Positions 1 through 8,444 of a stretch of DNA of 64,000 nt are shown here, piece by piece. Every line of letters starts with the position of its first letter. Position 1 is the first letter of the stretch. The DNA comes from JAADHX01 sp964569385 (GTDB lineage Bacteria > Actinomycetota > Acidimicrobiia > Acidimicrobiales > Poriferisodalaceae). The position numbers and the translations under genes are program-made. The notes below the pieces were generated by a model. That model had not been told where the DNA came from, did no database searches, and saw only the letters and a program-made list of their open reading frames with translations. The stretch spans positions 1 to 64,000 of the forward strand of contig CAZMUM010000026.1 of NCBI GenBank assembly GCA_964569385.1, written 5' to 3'.

Positions 1-45
1 CGGCCACGAGATCTACTCGAAGCGGCCATCGACCGGCTTCGCTAG
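1..45 (+). CDS. C-terminal end of a gene truncated by the window edge
   Basis: Frame 1 is open from the first base to a TAG at 43-45 and reads RPRDLLEAAIDRLR. This is a charged amphipathic helix of the kind that often ends a bacterial protein. Only 14 residues are present, so no family can be named, and the frame could be open by chance. Confidence 0.35.
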   Translation, partial: RPRDLLEAAIDRLR

Positions 46-101
46 ACGGTACTGCTATTGGTGGCCTGGGCAACCTGTTTGAGGGCAACTAGTAACCGGG
101 A

Positions 102-296
102 TCAGGCCGCGAGTGAGTCGACTGATGCCGAACCCTTAGTGGAGATCTCGACGCTCGCGTCAGTCAAAGAGCGCTCTCGATTAGCACTCGCTACCTCTGT
201 GACCTCGGGTGTTTCTCGAAACCACAACGTGTCGCCGAGCAAACCAAGAACCAGCATTGCGACCAACATCATCATGATGATCGTAAGTGTCAACAT
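102..296 (-). CDS. small single-pass membrane protein, unknown function
   Basis: I do not recognise this 64-residue protein. It begins MLTLTIIMMMLVAMLVLGLLG, one hydrophobic segment at about residues 2-21, followed by a polar tail of about 40 residues rich in Ser, Thr and Glu. The frame is open upstream, but I chose the ATG at 296 because a purine-rich site, ggaagga, lies 6-7 nt before it and the hydrophobic segment then starts the protein. Either a membrane-anchored small protein or an uncleaved signal-anchor protein fits. It is divergent from the partial gene at 1-45 and has no obvious partner. Confidence 0.5.
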   Translation of the reverse strand: MLTLTIIMMMLVAMLVLGLLGDTLWFRETPEVTEVASANRERSLTDASVEISTKGSASVDSLAA

Positions 297-498
297 TTTG
301 AGTCCTTCCGTCGGTTCACCTTGGGTGTAGCCGATTTGTGTCAATACATCTATAACTAGTAATACCGGCCCACAATGACATCGGATTGTATGGTGCCGAC
401 CTTGACATGAGTTCGTCACCTATTGGTCATGACCGAACCCAAACGGTCACACTCGCGTCATTTACTGGTGCCTGTGAGACACCTAGAACACCTGCGAC
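297..498. other. intergenic region, AT-richer than its surroundings
   Basis: This gap lies between the 3' end of the helicase gene and the small membrane protein gene, which is transcribed away from it on the minus strand. It contains a TTGACA hexamer on the minus strand near 334-339 in locally AT-rich sequence, which may belong to the promoter of the small membrane protein. I cannot place a convincing -10 element at normal spacing. I see no gene in it. Confidence 0.3.
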
Positions 499-3339
499 CT
501 AGCTCGATGCCAACACCGCTAAGAGTTCGGTGCCGAACTTTTCGATTTTGGCCGCGCCGATGCCGTGAATTCGGCGCAGTTGTTTTTCACTACCTGGTAC
601 ATCGGCGACCAGCTCGTCGAGAGTCCGATCGTTGAAGATCACGTAGGCCGGAACGCCATCGGTCTTGGCTCTATCGAGACGCCACTCGCGCAGCTGATCG
701 CGAAGCGGCCCGTTGGCCGGAGAAGTCGCTGACGAAGACCTAGACGGAGTTGCCGAACTGGGGCGGGACGATCGTGGCGGGGAAGGCACAGGCTCGTCGC
801 CGGGGGATCTGGCGTGTTCCATCTCGTCTATGAAGCGGCTGGGCCTACGGCTATCGGCCACCACAACACAGCGATGCTCGGCCCGCGTTATTGCTACGTG
901 GAACACGCGGCGTTCTTCTTCGACGTCGTCGGCCAGCCGGTGCGGGAACTGCCCTTCGTCGGCGCCGGCAACGACGACAACGGGCCATTCGCGGCCCTTG
1001 ACCCGGTGAACGGTTGACAGCTGGATGCCGTCAGGGTCGCCGGGCGCGTCGAGTTCGGCTCGCAGCCATGGCTCGAATCGTTCAGGATCGGGTTGAAGCC
1101 CAGCCAGGCCTAGAAGCGCCTCGAGGTCGTCGCCGTGGGCTGAGCGGTCGACGGCCCGACGACTGGCGTCGAGGCGATCCAAAGCCCGGGCCAGGCCGAT
1201 GTCGTCTCGCAGTATTGTGAGCAGCTCGGCTGTTGTTGATCGTCGTTGAGCGGCAGAACGCAACGTGTCTAGGTCGTCGACAAAGTCCTCGATCTTTTCG
1301 GAGTCTCGTTCGCGAACTCGCTCGGCCAGGCGACGTAGGTCTTGAGAGCCGCGCTGCTCGCCAATCCACTCGATCACGCGCGCCGATAGACCGCGAGACG
1401 GACGACGAGCCGCGATAGCAAGATCGGCTGGGTCGAAACGTTTTGCCTGAGCCAGCCTCAGCCAGGCCAGAACAGCCTTTACTCCAGAGCGCTCGAGGAA
1501 TCGAGCATCGACGGCTTTGACGACCCGATGACCGGCCGATCGTAGAGCGACTTGAATTGGGGCGAGCGATGCGTTGACCCTTGTAAGAACGATTGTTTGG
1601 TCGGGGCGAAGATGCTCAATGGCTCCGGCGCACTCGGCAACGATGACAGACAACGGAGTTTCGGTAACCACGACCTCGAAGTCTTCGTTGGTGGGTCTGC
1701 GGTCTGGCGCCGCGCTTATGGTCTTTTCGACTCTCTGGCGATTGTGCGTGAGCAGGTTGGTGGCTGCATCGATGACCTTGGGTGGGCACCTGTAGTTGAC
1801 ATCGAGGTGGTGGCTGCCGGCGCCGGGAAACCACCGTTCGAAGTCGATGAGCCAGCGCGGTGATGCGCCGGTGAAGCCGTAGATCGTTTGATCATCGTCG
1901 CCGACGCCGAACACCTCAGCCGCCGGACCAGACAGGAGCCTGATCATTAGAAGGTGGGCCGGTGTGAGGTCCTGGAACTCGTCGACCAACAACGTGCGAC
2001 ACGCCATCTGGGCCGCGGATCGAGCCGCCGGATCGTTGAGTAGAACATCGATGGCCGAGAGGATCTGCTCGTCGAAGTCGACTAGTCGACGCTGGCGCAG
2101 TAGCGACCGGTATTGCGGAACCAACTCTGCGAGACCGTCAACGTCGCCGCTGAACGATCGCTCGACTTCTTGGGGGCTTCGCAAGCCGAGCCGCACCGCA
2201 GTGAGGGCTTCAATCCAGGCCGCGATCGGATCGGTATTGGCTCGACGGCGCACGTTGACCAGATCATCGAGCAGGCGACGCACGCGACCTTCATCGATGA
2301 CTTCGACCGGGCCAGGCACCACAGTGGACCGAACGAATGGTGATCTTCCGGCAACGATTGCCAACCCAAGAGCGTTGAGCGTGCTCACCTTCAGGTTCGT
2401 GAGATCGGCGGTGCGTTCCTTCATTTCCTGTTGGGCGCGGCGGTTGAAGGCGACGAGAGTTAGCGCCGACGCTGGGTGATTGCGTTCTCGGAGCAAATGC
2501 CTAGCTCGCTCGGTGAGAACTCGTGTTTTGCCAGAACCAGCGGGCGCAACAATTCGGGCCGCACCATTTCGGTGAGCCACTGCGTCGAATTGATCGGGTG
2601 CCAGGGTCGCGATTGGTGCAGCTGAGCCCGCGGTCGCAAGAGACCCGTGTTCGAGATGCACTATTGGCACTACTGGTAGCTCGCCACCGTGGTTCAGGCC
2701 CATCGGGCCGCCGTCGAGCCACACTTCGGTTCCGTCGGGAAGGGTGACGTCGCCCGAGCCGCTGTCGTCGGCTCCCAACTCGATCGCGCGGTCGATGGCC
2801 CACCATCGTTCGCCGCCGTCTCTTGCGTCGATGCAGTTGGCTGTGAGCAAGAAGCTAAGCCGATCGAGGGGTAAGTCGAGCCCAGGGGTCAGCTCCCAAA
2901 TAGGAATGTTCGGCCCGACCTCGGGCTCGGGAATATCGCCCCATAACTCGACAATCGTGCGGGTCCGATCGAGCCACGCGAGCTGCAGTTGTGCCAGGGC
3001 TTCTGTTGAGGGAGCGGCGGCATCTAGCTCGATTCGGTCGGCGTCGTGCCACGCGGCGGGGACCTCGGCACCCGGACGAACAATGATGCACCGGCCAAAC
3101 TCTTCAGGACCAGCAGCGACGCCAGAAACGGTGGGCGCAGAAAGGCGGCGATTGGTCGGCTTGGCTGGTGACGGAGTGGAGTCGTTCTGCTGGGAATAGT
3201 CGTCTCCAACAGGTAGGTCTGAGGGCGCGTCGAAGTTGTCGTCGTCGCCCGCAACCGAAGGCCGGTCACGGTGACACTCCCGAACTTCGATCACCGATTG
3301 GTGTTGTTCGCCGCAGTTGCCACAATGGATGGTTGTCAT
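499..3339 (-). CDS. UvrD/PcrA-like superfamily 1 DNA helicase with N-terminal zinc-ribbon-like motif and C-terminal HRDC domain
   Basis: This is an ATP-dependent 3'-5' helicase-type protein of DNA repair or recombination. Taking ATG 3339 as start gives 946 residues. It begins with HCGNCG and a later Cys/His pair (residues 6-23), a possible zinc ribbon. A linker of about 240 residues precedes Walker A APAGSGKT (about 265-272), Walker B VDEFQD, motif III GDDDQTIYGF, motif IV LDVNYR, motif V STVHRVKGREWP and motif VI VAITRA. The last 70 residues form an HRDC-type domain with the helix-hairpin-like run IHGIGAAKIEKFG. The frame runs upstream to 3651, but that part overlaps the divergent acyltransferase and looks non-coding. 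Helicase identity is firm; the metal site is inferred. Confidence 0.9.
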   Translation of the reverse strand: MTTIHCGNCGEQHQSVIEVRECHRDRPSVAGDDDNFDAPSDLPVGDDYSQQNDSTPSPAKPTNRRLSAPTVSGVAAGPEEFGRCIIVRPGAEVPAAWHDADRIELDAAAPSTEALAQLQLAWLDRTRTIVELWGDIPEPEVGPNIPIWELTPGLDLPLDRLSFLLTANCIDARDGGERWWAIDRAIELGADDSGSGDVTLPDGTEVWLDGGPMGLNHGGELPVVPIVHLEHGSLATAGSAAPIATLAPDQFDAVAHRNGAARIVAPAGSGKTRVLTERARHLLRERNHPASALTLVAFNRRAQQEMKERTADLTNLKVSTLNALGLAIVAGRSPFVRSTVVPGPVEVIDEGRVRRLLDDLVNVRRRANTDPIAAWIEALTAVRLGLRSPQEVERSFSGDVDGLAELVPQYRSLLRQRRLVDFDEQILSAIDVLLNDPAARSAAQMACRTLLVDEFQDLTPAHLLMIRLLSGPAAEVFGVGDDDQTIYGFTGASPRWLIDFERWFPGAGSHHLDVNYRCPPKVIDAATNLLTHNRQRVEKTISAAPDRRPTNEDFEVVVTETPLSVIVAECAGAIEHLRPDQTIVLTRVNASLAPIQVALRSAGHRVVKAVDARFLERSGVKAVLAWLRLAQAKRFDPADLAIAARRPSRGLSARVIEWIGEQRGSQDLRRLAERVRERDSEKIEDFVDDLDTLRSAAQRRSTTAELLTILRDDIGLARALDRLDASRRAVDRSAHGDDLEALLGLAGLQPDPERFEPWLRAELDAPGDPDGIQLSTVHRVKGREWPVVVVAGADEGQFPHRLADDVEEERRVFHVAITRAEHRCVVVADSRRPSRFIDEMEHARSPGDEPVPSPPRSSRPSSATPSRSSSATSPANGPLRDQLREWRLDRAKTDGVPAYVIFNDRTLDELVADVPGSEKQLRRIHGIGAAKIEKFGTELLAVLASS

Positions 3340-3400
3340 CGCCTGTGCGAGGCTACCGAGGGGGCGTGACAGCCCAATGAATGCGACCAAACGAATAGGT

Positions 3401-3470
3401 CCGAGCAGAGGCCAATAAAGTGAAGGCAACTGAACCCAAGGCCGAGCAGAGCCCAATAAGGTGAAGGCAG
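3401..3470. repeat. imperfect direct repeat in the helicase/acyltransferase divergent region
   Basis: Two copies of a roughly 28-bp unit that starts ccgagcagag and ends gtgaaggca lie at 3401-3428 and 3442-3470, a period of 41 bp. They differ by a few substitutions and a one-base length change. The second copy is followed by another partial gtgaaggcag just before the acyltransferase start. They occupy the space where both divergent promoters should lie, so they may be regulatory or a replication-slippage duplication. Confidence 0.6.
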
Positions 3471-3483
3471 TGAAGGCAGTTCT

Positions 3484-4164
3484 GTGAAACGTGTGCGGTC
3501 GGCTTTCTCGGCCAATGGTAGGGCTGGCTGGGTATTCTACCGTCTTGTCAGGTTCACGATTCGAACGGTTCTGTACCGATACCTTCGGGTCAACATCATT
3601 GGTCGGGAAAACCTCGATATCGCGACCCCGGCAATTATTGCTCCAACCCACCGATCTAATCTTGATGGTCCGCTTTTTGGTGCCGCTCCGGATTGGTTGT
3701 GCCGGTCACTAGCGAAAGAGTCATTGTTTAAGAACCCAGTTTTGGGCTGGGCCCTTGCCGCCCTCGGTTCGTTTTCTGTTAAGCGTGGCACGGCCGATCG
3801 CGAAGCTATGCGCACGGCCGAGGAACTCCTGGCGCGGGGGGAGCGTGTGCTCGTGTTTCCTGAGGGGACCAGGCAAACAGGTACCGACGTGCCCAAGATT
3901 TTCGACGGCACGGCGTTCATGGCGGCCAGGGCCGGCGCCACGATTGTGCCAGTAGGCATAGCCGGAACCGAATGGGCCATGCCGCCTGGTCGAAAGTTCC
4001 CTCGCCGCTCAACTGTGACCATTCTGATTGGCACACCAATGGCTCCGCCGAGAGCGGACGGACGGGTCAAGCGTAAAGAGGTGACGGCGTTCACCGCTGA
4101 GCTCCAAGCCGCTCTCCAAGACGTGATGGATGCCGCAGTCGCCGACGCTTCGAGTCGATCATGA
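3484..4164 (+). CDS. plsC: 1-acyl-sn-glycerol-3-phosphate acyltransferase family protein
   Basis: PlsC-family enzymes transfer an acyl chain from acyl-CoA or acyl-ACP to lysophosphatidate at the inner membrane face. The 226-residue protein has the catalytic HX4D motif at His56-Asp61 (THRSNLDG), the substrate-binding FPEGTR block at about residues 121-126, and a hydrophobic N-terminal helix. Length is normal for the family. The start is a GTG. Its stop overlaps the ATG of the next gene by 4 bp, so the two are translationally coupled. The exact acyl acceptor cannot be read from sequence and could be another glycerolipid. Confidence 0.88.
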   Translation: MKRVRSAFSANGRAGWVFYRLVRFTIRTVLYRYLRVNIIGRENLDIATPAIIAPTHRSNLDGPLFGAAPDWLCRSLAKESLFKNPVLGWALAALGSFSVKRGTADREAMRTAEELLARGERVLVFPEGTRQTGTDVPKIFDGTAFMAARAGATIVPVGIAGTEWAMPPGRKFPRRSTVTILIGTPMAPPRADGRVKRKEVTAFTAELQAALQDVMDAAVADASSRS

Positions 4165-5402
4165 GGTGGCGAAGGGCCCAATCCGAATCGGCCGGCATCG
4201 ATCAACGTCGGCAAGAGACCGCACCCCATTGGTCGGGTCGTCTGACCGAAACCGAAGTTGTGGACGCAGCTCGGACGCTCAACGACGCCGACCGTCGCAT
4301 CCGCGGGCAGATGGCCTCGGATCCGACTCATCTGACTCACTTCGAAGGATCGGTCTATTCTCAGAACGGCGAAGACGGTCTGATAGCGGAGATCTTCAAC
4401 CGAATCGGATGCGGCCAGTCGACCTTTGTCGAGATTGGCGCCGCCGACGGTGCCGAGAACTGCACGGCATCACTGGTCGACGCTGGTTGGTCAGGTGTGT
4501 GGTTCGAAGGAGATTCGAACAAGGCCGACGCGGCGAGGCGTTGGGTCGCCGATAGGCCAGTACAGGTCGTAGCAGCATTCGTCGATTGCGAATCGATTGG
4601 GTCGTTGCTCGCCGAAACCGACACGCCAGCGCTGGTCGATCTACTGGTTATCGACATCGATGGCAACGACGCCTGGATATGGGAAGAGTTGGAGCGAACG
4701 GTCCAGGCACGCGTGGTGGCAATCGAATACAACGCGTCGGTCGGGCCCGACGACCGGTGGGTAATGCCGTACTCGGCGGCTCATCAGTGGGATGAAACAT
4801 CGCGATATGGTGCCAGCCTCCAAGTCATGGCTGAGCTCGGAGCCTCATTTGGTTATCAGCTTGTGGCCTGTGACTCAAAAGGTGTGAACGCGTTCTTCGT
4901 GCGGCGGTCTGAGGCCGCCGCCTTTACGCAGCGGTCGGTGTCCGAGACTTGGCTGCCGCCGCGATTTCACCTTCCCTATGGCCACCCTGCAATTCCGATA
5001 GTGGTGCCTGATACCGAAGCGCTAACCGCAGAACAGGCGAGGTCGATTCAGCTCAAGACGATGGCATCCATCCCAGGCTCGGCCATCGCCGGGTCGACAC
5101 TCCATGTGGGTGTTGTGGTCGTCAACGGTTGTGGCCAGCGGATCGGCGAAGGCAAAACGAGTCCGATCAGAGTCACCTCTCAGTGGGTCGGATCGCTGGA
5201 CGAACGCATTCCCGCAGAGCCACACCGGTCGATTCAGCCATGGTGGGCCGATCCCGGCGAGACTGCTGCGCTGGTCGTTAGAACCGTCGTGCCAGACGAG
5301 CCAGGCACCCACCGTCTCGAGTTGCGACTGGTGCAGGAAGGCGTGCGGTGGTTGGACGGCGACGCCTGTGTTACCGACGCCGGGTTGGTAGTGGTGGCGT
5401 AA
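4161..5402 (+). CDS. FkbM-like methyltransferase-fold protein with C-terminal beta-sandwich domain
   Basis: The 413-residue product has the block YSQNGEDGLIAEIFNRIG followed by VEIGAADGAENC, which resembles the SAM-binding loop of FkbM-type methyltransferases. Later acidic loops (LLVIDIDGNDAWIW, IEYNAS) agree with a Rossmann-like core to about residue 250. The last 110 residues (from about LHVGVVVVNGC) look like the beta-sandwich found at the C-terminus of Wzt-type polysaccharide export proteins. That suggests a surface glycan or glycolipid substrate. It overlaps plsC by 4 bp, which fits an envelope-lipid role. Methyl transfer is inferred, not shown. Confidence 0.6.
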   Translation: MRWRRAQSESAGIDQRRQETAPHWSGRLTETEVVDAARTLNDADRRIRGQMASDPTHLTHFEGSVYSQNGEDGLIAEIFNRIGCGQSTFVEIGAADGAENCTASLVDAGWSGVWFEGDSNKADAARRWVADRPVQVVAAFVDCESIGSLLAETDTPALVDLLVIDIDGNDAWIWEELERTVQARVVAIEYNASVGPDDRWVMPYSAAHQWDETSRYGASLQVMAELGASFGYQLVACDSKGVNAFFVRRSEAAAFTQRSVSETWLPPRFHLPYGHPAIPIVVPDTEALTAEQARSIQLKTMASIPGSAIAGSTLHVGVVVVNGCGQRIGEGKTSPIRVTSQWVGSLDERIPAEPHRSIQPWWADPGETAALVVRTVVPDEPGTHRLELRLVQEGVRWLDGDACVTDAGLVVVA

Positions 5403-5431
5403 CTCGGACCGATCGGCGGTGTTAGGTGTGG

Positions 5432-5872
5432 CTAGGTGGAAGCACCGACGTCGATGCCGGCGGCGGCAATGGCGTCAGCCACGAACTCCGAAATTCGTTC
5501 GGGAACGTTGCGGCGGTTGAACGTGCGAACCACCAAAACGTTTGCGCCCTTGTATGCGAGAAGTTTTGCGAACGCTCGGGCGACCTTGCCTGGGTGGATG
5601 GCGTGAGTTAGAAACCCAGCCACCGGGATGTCCCAGAGGTCTGGCAAGGCGTACAAGTTCTTGCGGCCACCTGGCATGTGACCGCCGATGATGAGTCCGT
5701 CGGTCCAGGTGCCGATAAAGACAAGATCGGCTGACGTCAGATCGTTCATTGGTGGCGATGCCACCGAGGCAATCTTCACATCGGCACCAGCGGCCGCCGC
5801 CGCGCCAGCGACGTACTCGGCGGCGCGCTTGGTATTGCCAGTGCGGCTTTCGTACAACACGACGATCTTCAT
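5432..5872 (-). CDS. flavodoxin-like protein
   Basis: Flavodoxin-fold proteins bind FMN and shuttle electrons or act as quinone reductases. The 146-residue protein starts MKIVVLYESRTGNTKRAAEY, the classic phosphate-binding loop SRTGNTK of flavodoxins. The later segment VFIGTWTDGLIIGGHMP corresponds to the loop stacking on the isoalloxazine ring. I chose the ATG at 5872 because the fold begins right there; the frame runs a further 15 codons upstream without family character. It lies 70 bp downstream of the molybdenum hydroxylase on the same strand and could serve it as an electron carrier, but that is speculation. Confidence 0.8.
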   Translation of the reverse strand: MKIVVLYESRTGNTKRAAEYVAGAAAAAGADVKIASVASPPMNDLTSADLVFIGTWTDGLIIGGHMPGGRKNLYALPDLWDIPVAGFLTHAIHPGKVARAFAKLLAYKGANVLVVRTFNRRNVPERISEFVADAIAAAGIDVGAST

Positions 5873-5942
5873 TGCCGAACAGTGTAATAAATCCGCGGTG
5901 CCCTGTCGGCCCATCACCCAAGATTGAACGGCCAGACGCGAA

Positions 5943-8234
5943 TTAGCCCCTGGCCAGACTTAGTGCTTCCCAAATCGCGAGCGGGCTGGTTGGCATGTCG
6001 ATGTGGCTGATGCCAAGGTGAGACACCGCGTCGACGACGGCGTTGTGTAACGCTGGCGTCGAACCAATGGTGCCTGACTCGCCTATGCCTTTGGCTCCTA
6101 GAGGGTTCCGGGGTGATGGGGTTTCGGTGTTCGACGTCTCGAACATCGGGAACTCGGCTGCGCTTGGCATCAGGTAGTCCATTAGCGAGGCCGTGACCGG
6201 GTTGCCGTCTTCGTCGTAGCGCATCCATTCATAAAGCGCCTGGGCTGCTCCTTGGGCGATTCCGCCGTGTTGTTGACCAGTGACCAACATGGGGTTCAGG
6301 ATTGTTCCGCAGTCGTCGACTGCAATATGTCGCAGCCAGTTGACCTCGCCTGTGGTTGTGTCGACTTCGACGACTGCCACGTGGGCGCCGAACGGAAACG
6401 TCGACGCCTCCCCATCGAAAACAAGCTCGTGTTCGAGGCCGGCTTCCATGTCGGCGGGGCGCTTGGACTCGTCGTCGGCAGCGGCCTTAAGGTCGGCCCA
6501 GTTCATGGCAGTAGCGGGTACACCGGCCACATGCAGGCCGCCATCACCAACGACGATGTCGCCTGGGTCGGCCTCAAGCAGGTGTGCGGCAAGAACTTTC
6601 GCTTTGGCCAGAATTTCGGTCGAGGCAACGTGCACGGCGCTGCCAGCAGTTTGAAGTGAGCGTGAACCCATCGTTCCCGCGCCTTGGGGAATCTCATCGG
6701 TATCTGACTGGATGAGAGTGACGTCGTCCATGTCGATGCCGAGCATGTCAGACACGATCATCGAGAACGCGGTGTCATGACCCTGGCCGTGCGACGACGT
6801 GCCAACTCTCATGTTTGCCGTGCCGTCGTCGTTGATCTCGACCTTGCCCCACTCGGTGTGCAGACCAAATGGCGCCGTGACCTCGACGTACGCGCTAACA
6901 CCTATGCCGAGTTGCACTTCGGCATTGGATTCGCGGCGTTCGGCTTGTTCGGCTCGCAGATCTGAGTACCCCGACGCCTCCAAGGCGGCATCGAGCGCCT
7001 TTTCGTACTCGCCTGAGTCGTACTGGCCACCGGTTGCGGTCACAAGCGGAAAGTCTTCTGGCTGCAAGAAGTTGGCGCGCCTGACCTCGGCGGGATCCAT
7101 GTCGATGGCTTGGGCGGCTATGTTCAGGATCCGTTCGACCATTTGAGTTGCCTCTGGTCGACCGGCGCCGCGGTACGCGCCGATATGGGTGGTGTTGGTG
7201 GTTACCGCTCGTGCTCTGAAAGCGATGCCGGGAATGTCGTACACCGCTTGCGACATCATCTGTGTGGCGGTCGGAAGTACCACTCCAATAGCTCCGTAAG
7301 CGCCAACGTCAGCCAGCACATCGGCATACATCCCGACGATCTTGCCGTCGGTGTTGATGCCCATCTTGACGTCCATCACCATGGCTCGACCTTGGGCCAG
7401 GCTAAGAAAGTCCTCTGACCTGGTGCTTGTCCATTTGACCGGACGGCCTAACGACTTAGCCGCTTCGGCGATGATCCCGAACTCGGCGTAGTAGCCGGCC
7501 TTGGGTCCGAACCCTCCGCCCACCCATGGCGCGACGACCCTTAGGTTCTCGGCCTCGATTGAGGTGACGCCGACAAGGTCGTCGCGCACCCCTTGGGGGT
7601 TCTGGGATGGAACCCAAAGGGTCATGTGATCGCCATCGGGCACCGCTACACAACCGTTTGGTTCCATTGGAACGCCAGCCAATCGTTGGCTAACGATGCG
7701 TTCCGACACAACGACGTCGGCGCCAGCGAGTACATCGACGTCGAACTGGTGTTCGGTGGCGAACACAACGTTGGAACCATGCTCGGGCCAGATGATTGAG
7801 GCATCATCAGCAATAGCGGCATCTAGGTCGATGACCGTGTCGAGGGGGTTGTAGTCGACGATCACCATGTCGGCCGCGTCCTGCCCAGCCGATTCGGTCT
7901 CGGCAATGACGACGGCGACGATGTCTCCAACAAACCTGACGCGGTCCTTGGCGAAGGTCGGCCGAAACATCGATGGATGGATGAACGGGGGCGCAGGGTT
8001 ATCGGGCAGATCGGTGTTGCGAGAGGCTAGGACGGCGACCACACCTGGCATCGATTCGGCTTCGCTGATGTCGAGTTCGGTTATCTCGGCGTGCGCGATC
8101 GTTGACCGAATGAACGTGGCATGTAGGAGCCCCTCGACCTTGAGATCGTCGTAGAACTCGTTCGTGCCCCGAAGTAGGCCGGGGTCTTCTTTGCGGCGAA
8201 CGGCGTTGCCGAGAATCGAACCAGTCATTGACAT
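5943..8234 (-). CDS. xanthine dehydrogenase family molybdopterin-binding large subunit (form II CoxL-like)
   Basis: This 763-residue protein is a molybdenum hydroxylase large subunit. The N-terminal domain (VRRKEDPGLLRGTNEFYDD) and the large Moco domain are complete. At the active-site loop it has AYRGAGR, the signature of so-called form II CoxL-like proteins, not the AYxCSFR of bona fide CO dehydrogenases. The end carries the usual GAKGIGESGTIGSTPAL block with the family glutamate. Its oxidised substrate is unknown, probably an aldehyde, purine or other heterocycle. The FAD-binding medium and 2Fe-2S small subunits that normally accompany it are absent here. Upstream lies a duplicated hairpin, 8247-8320. 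Confidence 0.88.
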   Translation of the reverse strand: MSMTGSILGNAVRRKEDPGLLRGTNEFYDDLKVEGLLHATFIRSTIAHAEITELDISEAESMPGVVAVLASRNTDLPDNPAPPFIHPSMFRPTFAKDRVRFVGDIVAVVIAETESAGQDAADMVIVDYNPLDTVIDLDAAIADDASIIWPEHGSNVVFATEHQFDVDVLAGADVVVSERIVSQRLAGVPMEPNGCVAVPDGDHMTLWVPSQNPQGVRDDLVGVTSIEAENLRVVAPWVGGGFGPKAGYYAEFGIIAEAAKSLGRPVKWTSTRSEDFLSLAQGRAMVMDVKMGINTDGKIVGMYADVLADVGAYGAIGVVLPTATQMMSQAVYDIPGIAFRARAVTTNTTHIGAYRGAGRPEATQMVERILNIAAQAIDMDPAEVRRANFLQPEDFPLVTATGGQYDSGEYEKALDAALEASGYSDLRAEQAERRESNAEVQLGIGVSAYVEVTAPFGLHTEWGKVEINDDGTANMRVGTSSHGQGHDTAFSMIVSDMLGIDMDDVTLIQSDTDEIPQGAGTMGSRSLQTAGSAVHVASTEILAKAKVLAAHLLEADPGDIVVGDGGLHVAGVPATAMNWADLKAAADDESKRPADMEAGLEHELVFDGEASTFPFGAHVAVVEVDTTTGEVNWLRHIAVDDCGTILNPMLVTGQQHGGIAQGAAQALYEWMRYDEDGNPVTASLMDYLMPSAAEFPMFETSNTETPSPRNPLGAKGIGESGTIGSTPALHNAVVDAVSHLGISHIDMPTSPLAIWEALSLARG

Positions 8235-8246
8235 TGATGAGCCCCT

Positions 8247-8325
8247 AGTTTCAGTGCCTCGTAGACCGAGGCACCCGTGTGGCAGTTTCAGTGCCTCGTA
8301 GACCGAGGCACCCGTGTGGCAGTTT
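8247..8325. repeat. 37-bp tandem duplication carrying a perfect hairpin in each copy
   Basis: Two identical 37-bp units lie at 8247-8283 and 8284-8320, followed by a 5-bp start of a third. Each unit contains the inverted repeat GTGCCTCG-TAGAC-CGAGGCAC, an 8-bp perfect stem with a 5-nt spacer. The array lies just upstream of the CoxL-like gene (minus strand) and in the space shared with the DsbA-like selenoprotein gene (plus strand). It could be a paired regulator-binding site, a pair of RNA hairpins, or a slippage duplication. No T-run follows, so it is not a typical intrinsic terminator. Confidence 0.7.
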
Positions 8326-8392
8326 GCGATTAGCGCCCACCGTAGAGCAATGGGACCACAGAGTGTGAGCCCACCGCTGCTTGGGGGCCTAG

Positions 8393-8416
8393 CGGGTAGG
8401 TGCGTCTGCCTACCCG
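8393..8416 (+). promoter_or_regulatory. inverted repeat in the 5' region of the DsbA-like selenoprotein gene
   Basis: CGGGTAGG at 8393-8400 and CCTACCCG at 8409-8416 form an 8-bp perfect stem around an 8-nt loop. It lies 28 nt before the proposed ATG at 8445 and is followed by a smaller palindrome, ggcttctaagcc. It may be an operator or a leader hairpin; nothing in the sequence decides between them. Confidence 0.4.
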
Positions 8417-8444
8417 AACGGCTTCTAAGCCATATGGTGGGTTC

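Noticed and set aside
3340..3651. N-terminal extension of the helicase to 3651
   Set aside because: The extension overlaps the divergent acyltransferase coding region and the repeats, and lacks domain character.
3537..4340. 267-codon minus-strand open frame opposite the acyltransferase and FkbM-like genes
   Set aside because: It is a shadow of well-supported plus-strand genes and matches no family.
8247..8325. CRISPR array
   Set aside because: The units are directly contiguous without spacers and there are only two copies; no cas genes are present.
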